From contig CAWBLP010000013.1 of the NCBI GenBank assembly GCA_963789495.1, positions 49,818 to 113,817 of the forward strand: a stretch of DNA of 64,000 nucleotides. Reading direction: 5' to 3'. Both the position numbers and the translations under genes were made by a program. The notes under the pieces are model-generated. The model saw only the letters and a list, made by a program, of their open reading frames with translations, did not search any database and was not told the DNA's origin. Origin of the DNA: CAWBLP01 sp963789495. Lineage in GTDB: Bacteria; Pseudomonadota; Alphaproteobacteria; Acetobacterales; Acetobacteraceae. Below are positions 27,774 through 36,326 of the stretch, piece after piece. Positions within the stretch are counted from its first letter, which is position 1, and each line of letters begins with the position of its first letter.

Positions 27774-29543
27774 ATGCCGGATGATGCTGGCTTTCACGCG
27801 ACCGATCTTGCTGCCGCCGTCACGTCCTCGAGGACCGCCCTGGAGGCCGAACCCGAGGCCGCGGAAGTGGACGCCGAGTTCGATGAGGCGGCCTATCTGA
27901 TCACCTATCCGGACGTGGCCGAGGCAGTGAAGCAGGGCCTGCTCGCCTCCGGGCGGGAACACTTCCAGCGTGCCGGCAAGCAGGAGCGACGGCTGGACCG
28001 GCCGGAATACCGCCGCCACGCCGTGGCACGCCCGGTCACCGTCGAGGCGCCGCCCGCGATCACGCTGGACGCTCTCGCATTGTCGGACTCCGGTGCCTTG
28101 TTCGTCGCGGGCTGGACGGATGACCGACACACCGCGCTCACCGCCATCACGGGTCATCTGGGCGAGGACCGGCATTGGTCGTGGCACCGGTTCCCCAGAT
28201 TGCGCCGGGCGGATGTGGAGGCAGCGGTGCCGGCGCCGCATCCCTATCACTACGGGTTCTGGCTGATCGGCCGCGCCGAACCTCCTGTTGCGAGCACGAT
28301 GCGGGCCGGCCGGGATTGTCGGCTGGCGTTTGAATTCGCCAACGGCACCGCGGCCGAACTGCGGCATGCTCCGATGGCCTGCTCGGACGTGGGGCTGCGC
28401 GACCTGGCGATGGGTTATCTGGCTGATTGCGGTTATTACGGCAACCATGTCGCCGAGACCTTCACCGCACTCGACAAGGCGGCCGGTGACTGTCTGGTCG
28501 ACTTCAATCGCAGCATCGCGCGTTCGATCACCGCGGCGGCCACGGTGGAGCGGTTCGGTCCACAGCGCCCGCGCTATCGTGGCTCCATCATCGTGCCGAT
28601 CCATGGGATCGCCGACTATCTGTTCGTGCAGAGCTGCACCTATGCCGCCGGCCGTGGCATCGCCGAGTACAAATTCATCTACGTCATCAACAGCCCCGAA
28701 CTGGCGGAGATCCTGCATCGCGAGGCGCGGATCGCCGAGATGATCTACGGGCTGTCAACCAGCCTGGTGCTGTTGCCGGCCAATGCGGGCTTCGGGTCGG
28801 CCAATAATGTCGGGGTGCGGTTCGCGCGGAGCGACCGTGTGCTGTGCGTCAACCCGGACGTGTTTCCGCGCGACCCGGACTGGGCGCAGCACCATGGCGA
28901 CCGGCTCGACAGTCTGCCGGCCGAGCAGACCCGGCTGTTCGGCACGTCGCTGTATTATGATGACGGGTCGCTGATGCATGGCGGCATGTATTTCGAGGCC
29001 GAATCGACGATCCTGGCCCGCGACACCGGCATGTCGCGCCGCACCGTGTTGCGGGTGGAGCATTACGGCAAGGGCGCACCGGCCTGGGCGAGGCAGTTCG
29101 TGGCCTCGCGTCCGGTGCCCGCCGTCACCGGCGCGTTCATGTCGATCGACCGTGGCTGGTTCGAGCGTCTCGGTGGTTTCACCGAAGACTACGTGTTCGG
29201 ACATTACGAAGATGCCGATCTTTGCCTCAAGAGCCTGCAGGCCGGCACGCCGGTCTGGCTGCACGACATCCCGATGTGGCATCTGGAGGGCAAGGGTTCT
29301 CGCCGACTGCCGCCGCACGAGGGCGGGTCGATGCTGAACCGCTGGCTGTTCACTCGCAGGTGGGAGCCGATGATCGTTCCCGACCTGCTGAGACGCAGGC
29401 CACGGCCGGGCCTGCTGGACCGGGGCGCCATCCAGGTCGGGTCCCCCGCGACGCAACGCGCGACGCCGACCCGTTCGGCGCAACCGGCCGCTTCCCGGTG
29501 TGTCACGCCGGCCGGTACCCGGCGCCTGCGTTCGGCGACGTAG
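27774..29543 (+). CDS. Glycosyltransferase family 2 protein
   Basis: A 589-residue protein. Residues about 35-75 hold one WY-type unit (FDEAAYLITYPDVAEAV, HFQRAGKQE). A GT-A fold domain spans about 255-510: RGSIIVPIHGIADYLFVQS, LLPANAGFGSANNVGVRFA, CVNPDVFPRDPDW (the DxD-like site) and the acceptor-side GGFTEDYVFGHYEDADLCLK. The last 60 residues are low-complexity and probably disordered. It is likely to transfer a sugar for surface polysaccharide synthesis; donor and acceptor are unknown. The next glycosyltransferase starts 7 bp later, so the two are probably co-translated. Confidence 0.88.
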   Translation: MPDDAGFHATDLAAAVTSSRTALEAEPEAAEVDAEFDEAAYLITYPDVAEAVKQGLLASGREHFQRAGKQERRLDRPEYRRHAVARPVTVEAPPAITLDALALSDSGALFVAGWTDDRHTALTAITGHLGEDRHWSWHRFPRLRRADVEAAVPAPHPYHYGFWLIGRAEPPVASTMRAGRDCRLAFEFANGTAAELRHAPMACSDVGLRDLAMGYLADCGYYGNHVAETFTALDKAAGDCLVDFNRSIARSITAAATVERFGPQRPRYRGSIIVPIHGIADYLFVQSCTYAAGRGIAEYKFIYVINSPELAEILHREARIAEMIYGLSTSLVLLPANAGFGSANNVGVRFARSDRVLCVNPDVFPRDPDWAQHHGDRLDSLPAEQTRLFGTSLYYDDGSLMHGGMYFEAESTILARDTGMSRRTVLRVEHYGKGAPAWARQFVASRPVPAVTGAFMSIDRGWFERLGGFTEDYVFGHYEDADLCLKSLQAGTPVWLHDIPMWHLEGKGSRRLPPHEGGSMLNRWLFTRRWEPMIVPDLLRRRPRPGLLDRGAIQVGSPATQRATPTRSAQPAASRCVTPAGTRRLRSAT

Positions 29544-29549
29544 GTCGGC

Positions 29550-30839
29550 ATGGCGCGGAAGGTCCTGCTGATCAGCCTGTTTCATCCGGAACTGGTGCGT
29601 GGCGGCGCGCAGCAGGTCTGCTACGAGCTGTTCGAGGCGCTGCGCGAACAGGCCGACGTCAGATGCTTCCTGCTGGCGTCAGCGGATTCCACCACGCCCG
29701 CGCTGTTCAAGTCGGGCGCGCGGATCACCGGCTTCGACGGCCGCCCCGACGAGTTCCTGTTCCTCAGCCGCGAATACGACCATTGGTGGCACAAGACCGG
29801 GGAGCCGTTGCTGGTCGAAAGCTTCATCGAATTCCTCGAGACGGTGCAGCCTGACGTGGTGCATTTCCACCACTTCCTGACCTTCGGCATCGATTTCGTC
29901 AGCGTGGTGCGCCGCGTGCTGCCGGATTGCCGCATCATCTTCACGTTCCACGAGTTCATGGCGATCTGCTTTGCCGACGGGCACATGGTACGCCGCACCG
30001 ATCGCTCGCTGTGCCGCCGCGCCAGCCAGGTGCGGTGCCATCAGTGCTTTCCCGAACGCGGGCCGGAGGAATTCCTGGTCCGCAAGCTGTGGTTCATGCA
30101 GCATCTGCGACACGTCGATGCGTTCACCTGCCCCAGCCGTTTCATGATCGAGCATTATACCGACTGGGGCCTGCCGCGGGACAAGTTGTTCCACGTCACC
30201 AACGGCCAGCGCCGCTACGGCACGCCACCGGTCACCGCCGCCCAGCGGGGACGCCGCAACCGCTTCGGCTTCTTCGGCCAGATCCACGACGACAAGGGCG
30301 TGCACATCATTCTGCGCGCGGTGCAGATCCTGCGCGCGGAAGGGTTCACCGATTTCCAGGTGGAGCTCAATGGCGCCAATATCGAGTTTGCCTCGGCCGC
30401 CATCAGGCAGGAGATCGAAGCCTTCCTGGCGGCCGAAGCGGAGCTCCCCTGGGCCGAACGGATCGTCAGCCATAACGGCAGCTATCAGGTGGAGCAGCTG
30501 CCGGCCCGGATGGCGCGGATCGACTGGTGTATCGTGCCGTCGATCTGGTGGGAGATCTTTGGCCTGGTGATCTCGGAAGCCTGGATGTTCGGCCGGCCGG
30601 TCATCTGCTCGAACGTCGGCGGCATGGCGGAGCGCGTCGCGGACGAGGTGGACGGGCTGCATTTCGAAATGGGCGACCCGCGTGCGCTGGCCGCCGCCAT
30701 CCGGCGGGCCTGCGAGGAGGTGGGGCTGTGGCAGCGTCTGCATGACGCACTGCCCGAGCCGCCGCGGCGCGAGGCGATGGTGGACGGCTACCTGCAGCTC
30801 TATCGCGCCGACCGGACCGATCGCATCGCCGCGGCGTAG
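29550..30839 (+). CDS. Glycosyltransferase family 4 protein
   Basis: A 429-residue GT-B enzyme. The N-terminal domain starts VLLISLFHPELVRGGAQQ, and IIFTFHEFMAIC and FTCPSRFMIEHY follow. The C-terminal donor domain has RFGFFGQIHDDKGVHII, the VPSIWWEIFGLVISEAWMFG stretch with the EX7E-type glutamates, and SNVGGMAERV. A Cys-rich insertion (CRRASQVRCHQCFPERGPEE, about 151-170) is typical of GT4 enzymes in multi-GT clusters. It directly follows the GT2 gene. Specific sugar unknown. Confidence 0.9.
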   Translation: MARKVLLISLFHPELVRGGAQQVCYELFEALREQADVRCFLLASADSTTPALFKSGARITGFDGRPDEFLFLSREYDHWWHKTGEPLLVESFIEFLETVQPDVVHFHHFLTFGIDFVSVVRRVLPDCRIIFTFHEFMAICFADGHMVRRTDRSLCRRASQVRCHQCFPERGPEEFLVRKLWFMQHLRHVDAFTCPSRFMIEHYTDWGLPRDKLFHVTNGQRRYGTPPVTAAQRGRRNRFGFFGQIHDDKGVHIILRAVQILRAEGFTDFQVELNGANIEFASAAIRQEIEAFLAAEAELPWAERIVSHNGSYQVEQLPARMARIDWCIVPSIWWEIFGLVISEAWMFGRPVICSNVGGMAERVADEVDGLHFEMGDPRALAAAIRRACEEVGLWQRLHDALPEPPRREAMVDGYLQLYRADRTDRIAAA

Positions 30840-31040
30840 CGTTTTGATGATGGCGCTCGCCGCCGCCTGACCGGGCGCGGCCGCTGTCCCCACCAGTGAT
30901 GTCCCCGCCGCCCGTGGTGTCCCCGCCGCCAGCGGTGTCCCCGCCCATTGTCCCTGCCAAACGCCATCCACCCCCTCGCGGCATGGCAGCGCGCCGCCCG
31001 CGTGGCACAGTTCGTCCCAGACAGCCGGAGGGACACACCG

Positions 31041-32849
31041 ATGCCGAATGCCCGCATACCCGATCACCCGCGCCCCTGGCCGCACGGGTTCGGCTCCCGC
31101 TGCGCCGCTGCAGTCGTCCTGCTGCTCGCCGCCCTGCTCGCGCCACCGCTGCGCGCCGCATCGCCGCCGGCGGTGGAGGCCGCGCACGCCATGGTGGTCA
31201 GCGCGCACAACCTGGCCTCCGAGGCGGGGATCTCGATCCTGCGGCGGGGCGGCAATGCGATCGATGCCGCGGTGGCGATCGGCTATGCACTGGCGGTGGT
31301 CGATCCGTGCTGCGGCAATATCGGCGGCGGCGGCTTCCTGGTCGTGCATCTGGCCGACGGACGCGACATCTTCCTGAATTTCCGCGAAACGGCGCCCGCT
31401 GCCGCGTCCCGCGACATGTATCTGGACCCGCAAGGTAAGGTGATCCGGGGCGCCAGCCTGTATGGCTGGCGTGCGGTCGCGGTGCCCGGAACGGTGATGG
31501 GACTCGCCACCGCGCTGAAAACCTACGGCACCCTGTCGCGGGGGGCGGTGATGGCGCCGGCGATCCGGCTGGCACGCGACGGCTTCGTGCTGACCCGCTT
31601 CGACACCGACATCATCGACCATGGCGCCGGCAAGCTGCGCGGCGATCCGCTGACCGCACGGGTGTTCTTCCGGCCGGACGGAACGTCGTTGCAGCCAGGC
31701 GACCGGCTGGTGCAGCCGGAACTCGCCGCCACCTTGCAGGCCATCGCCGATCAGGGGACGGACGCCTTCTATCGCGGCCGCATCGCGCAGGCGGTGGAGC
31801 AGGCGGCGCGGGCCGGGGGCGGGATGATCACCGCCGCCGACCTGGCGGACTACCGGGTGACCGAGGCGGCGCCGCTGCGCTGCCGCTACCGGGGCGTCAC
31901 CTTCCTGGTTCCGCTGCCGCCATCCTCCGGCGGCGTCACGCTGTGTGAGATCCTGCGCGTGCTGCAAGGATATGACCTGCGGACAATGGGGTATCACGCG
32001 GCCCGGACTGTTCACGTGATGACCGAGGCGATGCGGCATGCCTATTTCGACCGCAACACCTGGCTCGGTGATCCGGCGACCGTGGACAACCCAATTCCCT
32101 GGCTGCTGTCGGATGCCCATGCCGACGCGATCCGCGCCGCAATCGGCGACCGCGCCACGCCCTCCGCCACGCTCAGCACCGCTGCGGCGCCGCATGAGAA
32201 ACCCGAGACAACCCATTATTCCGTGGTGGATGCCGCAGGGAACGCGGCGGCAGTCACCTACACCATCAATGGCGGGTTCGGCGCCGGGGTGACGGCCGGC
32301 GATACCGGCTTCCTGCTGAACGACGAGATGGACGACTTCACCATCAAGCCCGGTGTGCCGAACCTGTTCGGCCTGGTGCAGGGCGAGGCGAACGCCATCG
32401 CGCCCGGCAAGCGTCCGTTGTCCTCCATGACCCCGACCATCGTGCTGCGCGACGGCAAGCCATTCCTGGTGTTCGGCTCGCCCGGCGGGTCCCGCATCAT
32501 CACCATTGCGCTGCAGATCGCGTTGAACATGCTGGATTACGGCATGGCGCCGCAGCAGGCGGTTGACGCGACGCGGCTGCATCATCAATGGCTGCCTGAC
32601 GAAATCTCAGCCGAACCCTTCGCCCTGTCGCCGGATACGCGCGCGCTGCTGGAGCAGATGGGCTACCGGATTCGTGAGCAGGCGCCGTGGGGGGCGGCGG
32701 AACTGATCGCGATCGGTCCGGCCTCGCCGACACAGGACAACAGCAACGCGCAAGTGCCTGACAGTGCATTGTCGGGGCACATGCGGCCCGGTTTGCTATA
32801 CGGCGCGAGCGACAGCCGCCGACCGTCTGGCGCCGCAATCGGCTATTGA
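31041..32849 (+). CDS. ggt: Gamma-glutamyltransferase 2, exported
   Basis: A 602-residue gamma-glutamyltranspeptidase that hydrolyses or transfers the gamma-glutamyl group of glutathione in the periplasm. A signal peptide is clear (hydrophobic stretch about 21-38, ending in APPLRAAS). The precursor is cut before T390 in ETTHYSVVD, the classical motif. GGNAIDAAVAIGYALAVVDP, NFRETAPAAA, RPLSSMTPTIVL and FGSPGGSRII are also standard. The ATG at 31041 is preceded by GGAGGGA. It has about the usual length and looks functional, in contrast to the atypical paralogue at 16248-18014. Confidence 0.95.
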   Translation: MPNARIPDHPRPWPHGFGSRCAAAVVLLLAALLAPPLRAASPPAVEAAHAMVVSAHNLASEAGISILRRGGNAIDAAVAIGYALAVVDPCCGNIGGGGFLVVHLADGRDIFLNFRETAPAAASRDMYLDPQGKVIRGASLYGWRAVAVPGTVMGLATALKTYGTLSRGAVMAPAIRLARDGFVLTRFDTDIIDHGAGKLRGDPLTARVFFRPDGTSLQPGDRLVQPELAATLQAIADQGTDAFYRGRIAQAVEQAARAGGGMITAADLADYRVTEAAPLRCRYRGVTFLVPLPPSSGGVTLCEILRVLQGYDLRTMGYHAARTVHVMTEAMRHAYFDRNTWLGDPATVDNPIPWLLSDAHADAIRAAIGDRATPSATLSTAAAPHEKPETTHYSVVDAAGNAAAVTYTINGGFGAGVTAGDTGFLLNDEMDDFTIKPGVPNLFGLVQGEANAIAPGKRPLSSMTPTIVLRDGKPFLVFGSPGGSRIITIALQIALNMLDYGMAPQQAVDATRLHHQWLPDEISAEPFALSPDTRALLEQMGYRIREQAPWGAAELIAIGPASPTQDNSNAQVPDSALSGHMRPGLLYGASDSRRPSGAAIGY

Positions 32850-32905
32850 TCCGTCTCGTGGGAGAAGCCGGCCATGTACTTGATCGATAACGGCGGGGAG
32901 CGGCC

Positions 32906-33397
32906 ATGATCAGCCAGGCGCTGCTCGACGAGGCGGCCGCGCTGCTGGCGATGTGCCGCAGCCGCGGCATCATGCTGGCGACCGCGGAGAGCTGCACCGG
33001 CGGGCTGATCGCCGCGGCGCTGACTGCCATCGCCGGTTCCTCGGACGTGTTGGAGCGCGGTTTCGTCGCCTATTCCATTGCCGCGAAACAGGAGCTGCTG
33101 GGCGTACCGGCGCCGCTGATCCGGGAGTATGGCGCGGTCAGCGAAGCGGTTGCCCGAGCGATGGCCGAAGGTGCGCTGATCCGCTCCCGCGCCACCATTG
33201 CGGTCGCTGTCACCGGCGTGGCCGGCCCGGGGGGCGGCAGCGCGACCAAGCCGGTTGGCCTAGTGTGTTTCGGGCTGGCCCAGCGCGGACGGCTGGTGTC
33301 CAGTGAGAGCCACGTGTTTCCCGGCGATCGTAGCGCCATCCGTGCCACGGCGGTGGCTCAGGCTTTTGCGCTGATCCGTGCTGGTGGTGGGATGTAG
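32906..33397 (+). CDS. pncC: CinA-family nicotinamide-nucleotide amidase
   Basis: A 163-residue stand-alone CinA C-terminal domain, which deamidates nicotinamide mononucleotide to nicotinic acid mononucleotide in pyridine nucleotide salvage. Motifs are TAESCTGGLIAAALT (active-site Ser-Lys region), GSSDVLERGFVAYS, the KQELLGVP segment and VAVTGVAGPGGGSATKPVG. Length fits PncC/YgaD. It ends exactly where a copy of the dispersed repeat begins. Confidence 0.92.
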   Translation: MISQALLDEAAALLAMCRSRGIMLATAESCTGGLIAAALTAIAGSSDVLERGFVAYSIAAKQELLGVPAPLIREYGAVSEAVARAMAEGALIRSRATIAVAVTGVAGPGGGSATKPVGLVCFGLAQRGRLVSSESHVFPGDRSAIRATAVAQAFALIRAGGGM

Positions 33398-33561
33398 CAA
33401 GCGTCGGGGCGTTGCCCCGGACCCCACCAGGAGGCCTTTGCCTCCCGGACCTCCAGCAAAGGCGCGCCTTTGCAATCGGATCGTTTTGCCGTGAGGAGCG
33501 GGGCAAACAGGGTCGGTTCCAAGGGCCGGGCCCTTGGCGGGGATGCAAGGGGCTTTGCCCC
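33398..33561 (+). repeat. Dispersed hairpin repeat, locus R3 left part
   Basis: Starts one base after the pncC stop. It carries GGGGCGTTGCCCC, CCAGGAGGCCTTTGCCTCCCGG, GCAAAGGCGCGCCTTTGC and a shortened long stem (GTTTTGCCGTGAGGAG... GCAAAC), then CCAAGGGCCGGGCCCTTGG and GGGGCTTTGCCCC. IS4-family copy A interrupts it at the last hairpin; the remainder lies at 34881-34922. Confidence 0.85.
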
Positions 33562-34880
33562 ATGTGCGCGAATCTAACGCTTGCGCGGTCACGGGGTGGT
33601 ACAATTCCAAGCTTGGATGCCCCGCGCATCCTCCCTGCGTTCTGGTGAATGGACAGCGATCGTCGCGTCGCTGGCCAGGATTGTCGACCTCGAGGCCACG
33701 GCGCGCCAGTTCAAAGCACTGGTGCGCCGGCGCAAGATCCGCTCGGCGGAGGCGTTGCTGCGTCTGGCGCTGATGTGGGGTCCGGGCGGGCAGTCGTTTC
33801 GCGCCGCGGCGGCGCTGGCCGGGGATGCCGGCATCGCCGATCTGTCGGACAAGGCGGTCGAAGGGCGGTTGCGCAAGATGGGCGACTGGCTGGCGCATAT
33901 GCTGGCGGCGCTGCTGGCCGATCGTCTGCACCGGCCCAGCGGCAGTGGGCTGCACCTGTCGCTGGTGGACGGCTCGGTGATCTGCGCGCCAGGCAAGGGC
34001 CAGGACTGGCGGCTGCACGCGCGCTACGACCCCGCGCGTGGGCGCTTCGCCGACCTGGCGCTGACCACGACCCGCGAGGCCGAAGCTACCGGACGGACGC
34101 GGATCTGTTCCGGCAGCATCCTCATCATGGACCGCGGCTATGCGCGGGTGCGGAACTTCAAGGAAGTGCTGGGGCGTGGCGCCGACTTCGTCACGCGGAT
34201 CAGCTGGGGATCGGTGAAGCTGTATGACGCAGCGGGCGCGCGCATTGATGTGGCGGCGCTGCTGGCCGGGACCACCGAACCGCGCGAGGTCGCGGTCTGG
34301 ATCAAGGGTATTCCACGCGGCCTTCGCCTGGTGATCCAGCCACTGCCGCCCGAGGATGCAGCGCGCCAGCGTGCCAAGCGGACGCGCAAGGCCAACAAGA
34401 AGAGCCAGCAGATCCAGCCGCGCACCGTGCTCGCGGCTGGGTTTCTGATGCTGATCACCTCGCTGCCGGATGCAGCGCAGCCGATGGCGCAGGTGGCCGC
34501 GCTCTACCGGCATCGCTGGCAGGTGGAGATCGGCATCAAGCGGCTGAAGAGCCTGGGCGGGCTGGACCAACTGCCATGTGCTGATCCGGTGCTGGCGCGA
34601 AGCTGGCTGCTGGCGCAGCTGATCGCCGCGGTGCTGACCGACGATCTCGCCAACGAGATCGTCGGTTTTCCCCCCTCGGCCTGACCAGACGCAGCCTGCG
34701 CCGCAAACGCTGTGGCGGGCTTGGGACACCGCCAGGGAGATCCTGCGTGGCGCGATCCTGCCACGACCCAGACTACGAACCCCGGCCGCCTTGGCGATAT
34801 TCCGCCACCGCCTTGCCGAAGCGCCGAGACGCCGCACGCTCCAGGCCCACGAGCTCAGGCCCCCGTAAGTTCGCGCGTAT
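33562..34880 (+). mobile_element. IS4-family insertion sequence, copy A
   Basis: A 1319-bp element defined by comparison with copies B and C. Its ends are imperfect inverted repeats: left ATGTGCGCGAATCTAACG, right (reverse complement) ATACGCGCGAACTTACGG. It is flanked by GGGGC-TTT-GCCCC on the left and GGGGC-AGC-GCCCC on the right, 13-bp palindromic sequences that resemble a target duplication with three differences. Insertion into a GGG(N5)CCC-like palindrome is known for IS231 of the IS4 family. Confidence 0.88.
33581..34684 (+). CDS. IS4-family transposase, copy A (short frame)
   Basis: A 367-residue DDE transposase. Asp residues lie in LVDGSVIC and ILIMDRGYARV. The Y(2)R(3)E(6)K signature is YRHRWQVEIGIKRLK near the C-terminus, complete with its Glu, so the catalytic core is intact. 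A run of six C near 34670 (copy C has five) ends the frame at VGFPPSA, about 61 residues earlier than in copy C. The ATG at 33617 (MPRASS) is an alternative start. It differs from copy B by one residue near the N-terminus (VVQF against VVRF). Confidence 0.9.
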   Translation: MRGHGVVQFQAWMPRASSLRSGEWTAIVASLARIVDLEATARQFKALVRRRKIRSAEALLRLALMWGPGGQSFRAAAALAGDAGIADLSDKAVEGRLRKMGDWLAHMLAALLADRLHRPSGSGLHLSLVDGSVICAPGKGQDWRLHARYDPARGRFADLALTTTREAEATGRTRICSGSILIMDRGYARVRNFKEVLGRGADFVTRISWGSVKLYDAAGARIDVAALLAGTTEPREVAVWIKGIPRGLRLVIQPLPPEDAARQRAKRTRKANKKSQQIQPRTVLAAGFLMLITSLPDAAQPMAQVAALYRHRWQVEIGIKRLKSLGGLDQLPCADPVLARSWLLAQLIAAVLTDDLANEIVGFPPSA

Positions 34881-34922
34881 GGGGCAGCGCCCCTTGCTGA
34901 GGGTTATGGGGGCAACGCCCCC
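34881..34922 (+). repeat. Dispersed hairpin repeat, locus R3 right part
   Basis: Remainder of R3 after IS4 copy A: GGGGCAGCGCCCCTTGCTGAGG and GGGGGCAACGCCCCC. The next gene starts 46 bp downstream. Confidence 0.8.
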
Positions 34923-34968
34923 GCCGGCCCCTTGCGACACACTGCGTCGGCTGGCAGGAACCCGCGAC

Positions 34969-36291
34969 ATGTCCGTCGCATCCTCAGCTGAACCCGATCT
35001 GTCGCCCGCCGCTGCGCGCGCGCTTCCGGCGCTGGACCGTTCGGCCCTGATCGCCGTGCTGCTGTTGCCGCTGCTGCTGATGCACGCGCATGGCATCGCC
35101 GAGGTGGCGATCGGCATCGCCGACGCCTGCTTTCTCGCGCGGGCGGCCATCACGCGCGATTGGGCCTGGTTGCGCACCCCCTGGCTGCAGGTCGGGCTGC
35201 TCTGGTGGGGTTGGATCGCGCTCTGCTCGGTCCCGCTGCCGCAGTTGGGACTGGGGGAATACGGCCTGGCGTCGCTCGCACAGGGAGTGGCGAATGTGCG
35301 CTTCCTGATCCTGGTGGCGGCGATGGAACACGTCATCCTGCGCGACCCGGGACCGCGCCGCTGGCTGTACGGCATTATCGCCGCCTCGGCCGCCTACATC
35401 GCGCTGCAGTCGCTGATCCAGTTCGTGTTCGGCCGCAACCTGTATGGCAACCCGTCATCCTGGGGGATCACACTTACCGGCCCGTTCGGCAAGCCGCGCG
35501 CCGGCCCGCCCCTGTCGCGCATCCTGCTGCCGGTGATCGTGCCGCCCGCCGTGGCGCTGCTGAACCGCCGCCGCTGGGGCGCAACCCTGGCCGCAGTGGC
35601 ACTGGTGGTCGCCAGCGTCGTCATCATGGTACTGATCAACCAGCGCATGCCGCTGGTGCTGCTGGGGTTCGGCATGCTGATCGCCGGGTTGCTGGTGAAG
35701 CGGCTGCGCCCGCTGGTGCTTGGCGCCGGCCTGGCGGGTCTCCTGCTGGTGGCGGCGTCGATGGTGGCCTCTCCCGCCATCTACAATCGGCTGGTCGGTC
35801 TAACCAGCCATCAAATGCTCAATTTTCCCAGCAGCCCGTATGGCGAGATCTACACCCGCGCCCTGGCGATCGGATTGCAGAAGCCGATCACCGGCGCGGG
35901 TGCCGATGGATTCCGCTACGCCTGCCCCCAGCCGCGCTTTTTCCACGCCACGCTGGACGGGGTGAAACCGGATGGCGGCGGGGCGGAGATCTGCGCCAAC
36001 CACCCGCATAATCCGTTCATGGAAGCCCTGGTGAACGGCGGCTTCGTGGGTCTCGCGCTGTTCTGCTGGCTCGCGATCGCCTGGCTCATCCCGCTCGGCC
36101 GCGGCCTGTGGCGCAACCCCGAGCCCTTGCGGGTGGGGCTGTTCGCCGCGGCCGTGCTGCAGCTATGGCCGATTGCCTCCACCAGCGGGTTCACCTCGAT
36201 GCCGATGGGCGGCTGGTTCTTCCTGCTGCTGGGCTGGGGCATGGCCGAGGCACGCTGGCAGGCCGCACCGGATGGAGCCCGAACGCGCTGA
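34969..36291 (+). CDS. O-antigen ligase family membrane protein
   Basis: A 440-residue polytopic protein with about 11 hydrophobic helices, of the Wzy/WaaL type that joins polysaccharide chains in the periplasm. The family's long periplasmic loop lies at about 270-345, with TRALAIGLQKPITGAGADGF and the conserved ICANHPHNPFMEALVNGGF, whose His is typical of O-antigen ligases. The ATG at 34969 (MSVASSAEP) is chosen because the upstream part of the frame is IS and repeat DNA. The GT9 gene follows after 35 bp. Exact polymer unknown. Confidence 0.85.
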   Translation: MSVASSAEPDLSPAAARALPALDRSALIAVLLLPLLLMHAHGIAEVAIGIADACFLARAAITRDWAWLRTPWLQVGLLWWGWIALCSVPLPQLGLGEYGLASLAQGVANVRFLILVAAMEHVILRDPGPRRWLYGIIAASAAYIALQSLIQFVFGRNLYGNPSSWGITLTGPFGKPRAGPPLSRILLPVIVPPAVALLNRRRWGATLAAVALVVASVVIMVLINQRMPLVLLGFGMLIAGLLVKRLRPLVLGAGLAGLLLVAASMVASPAIYNRLVGLTSHQMLNFPSSPYGEIYTRALAIGLQKPITGAGADGFRYACPQPRFFHATLDGVKPDGGGAEICANHPHNPFMEALVNGGFVGLALFCWLAIAWLIPLGRGLWRNPEPLRVGLFAAAVLQLWPIASTSGFTSMPMGGWFFLLLGWGMAEARWQAAPDGARTR

Positions 36292-36326
36292 ACACGGAGG
36301 CGGAGCCAGGGGGGCGTGCCCAGAAC

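Noticed and set aside
29679..32588. 969-codon minus-strand frame opposite the GT4 and GGT genes
   Set aside because: Antisense to clear domains on the plus strand; its translation has no recognisable motif.
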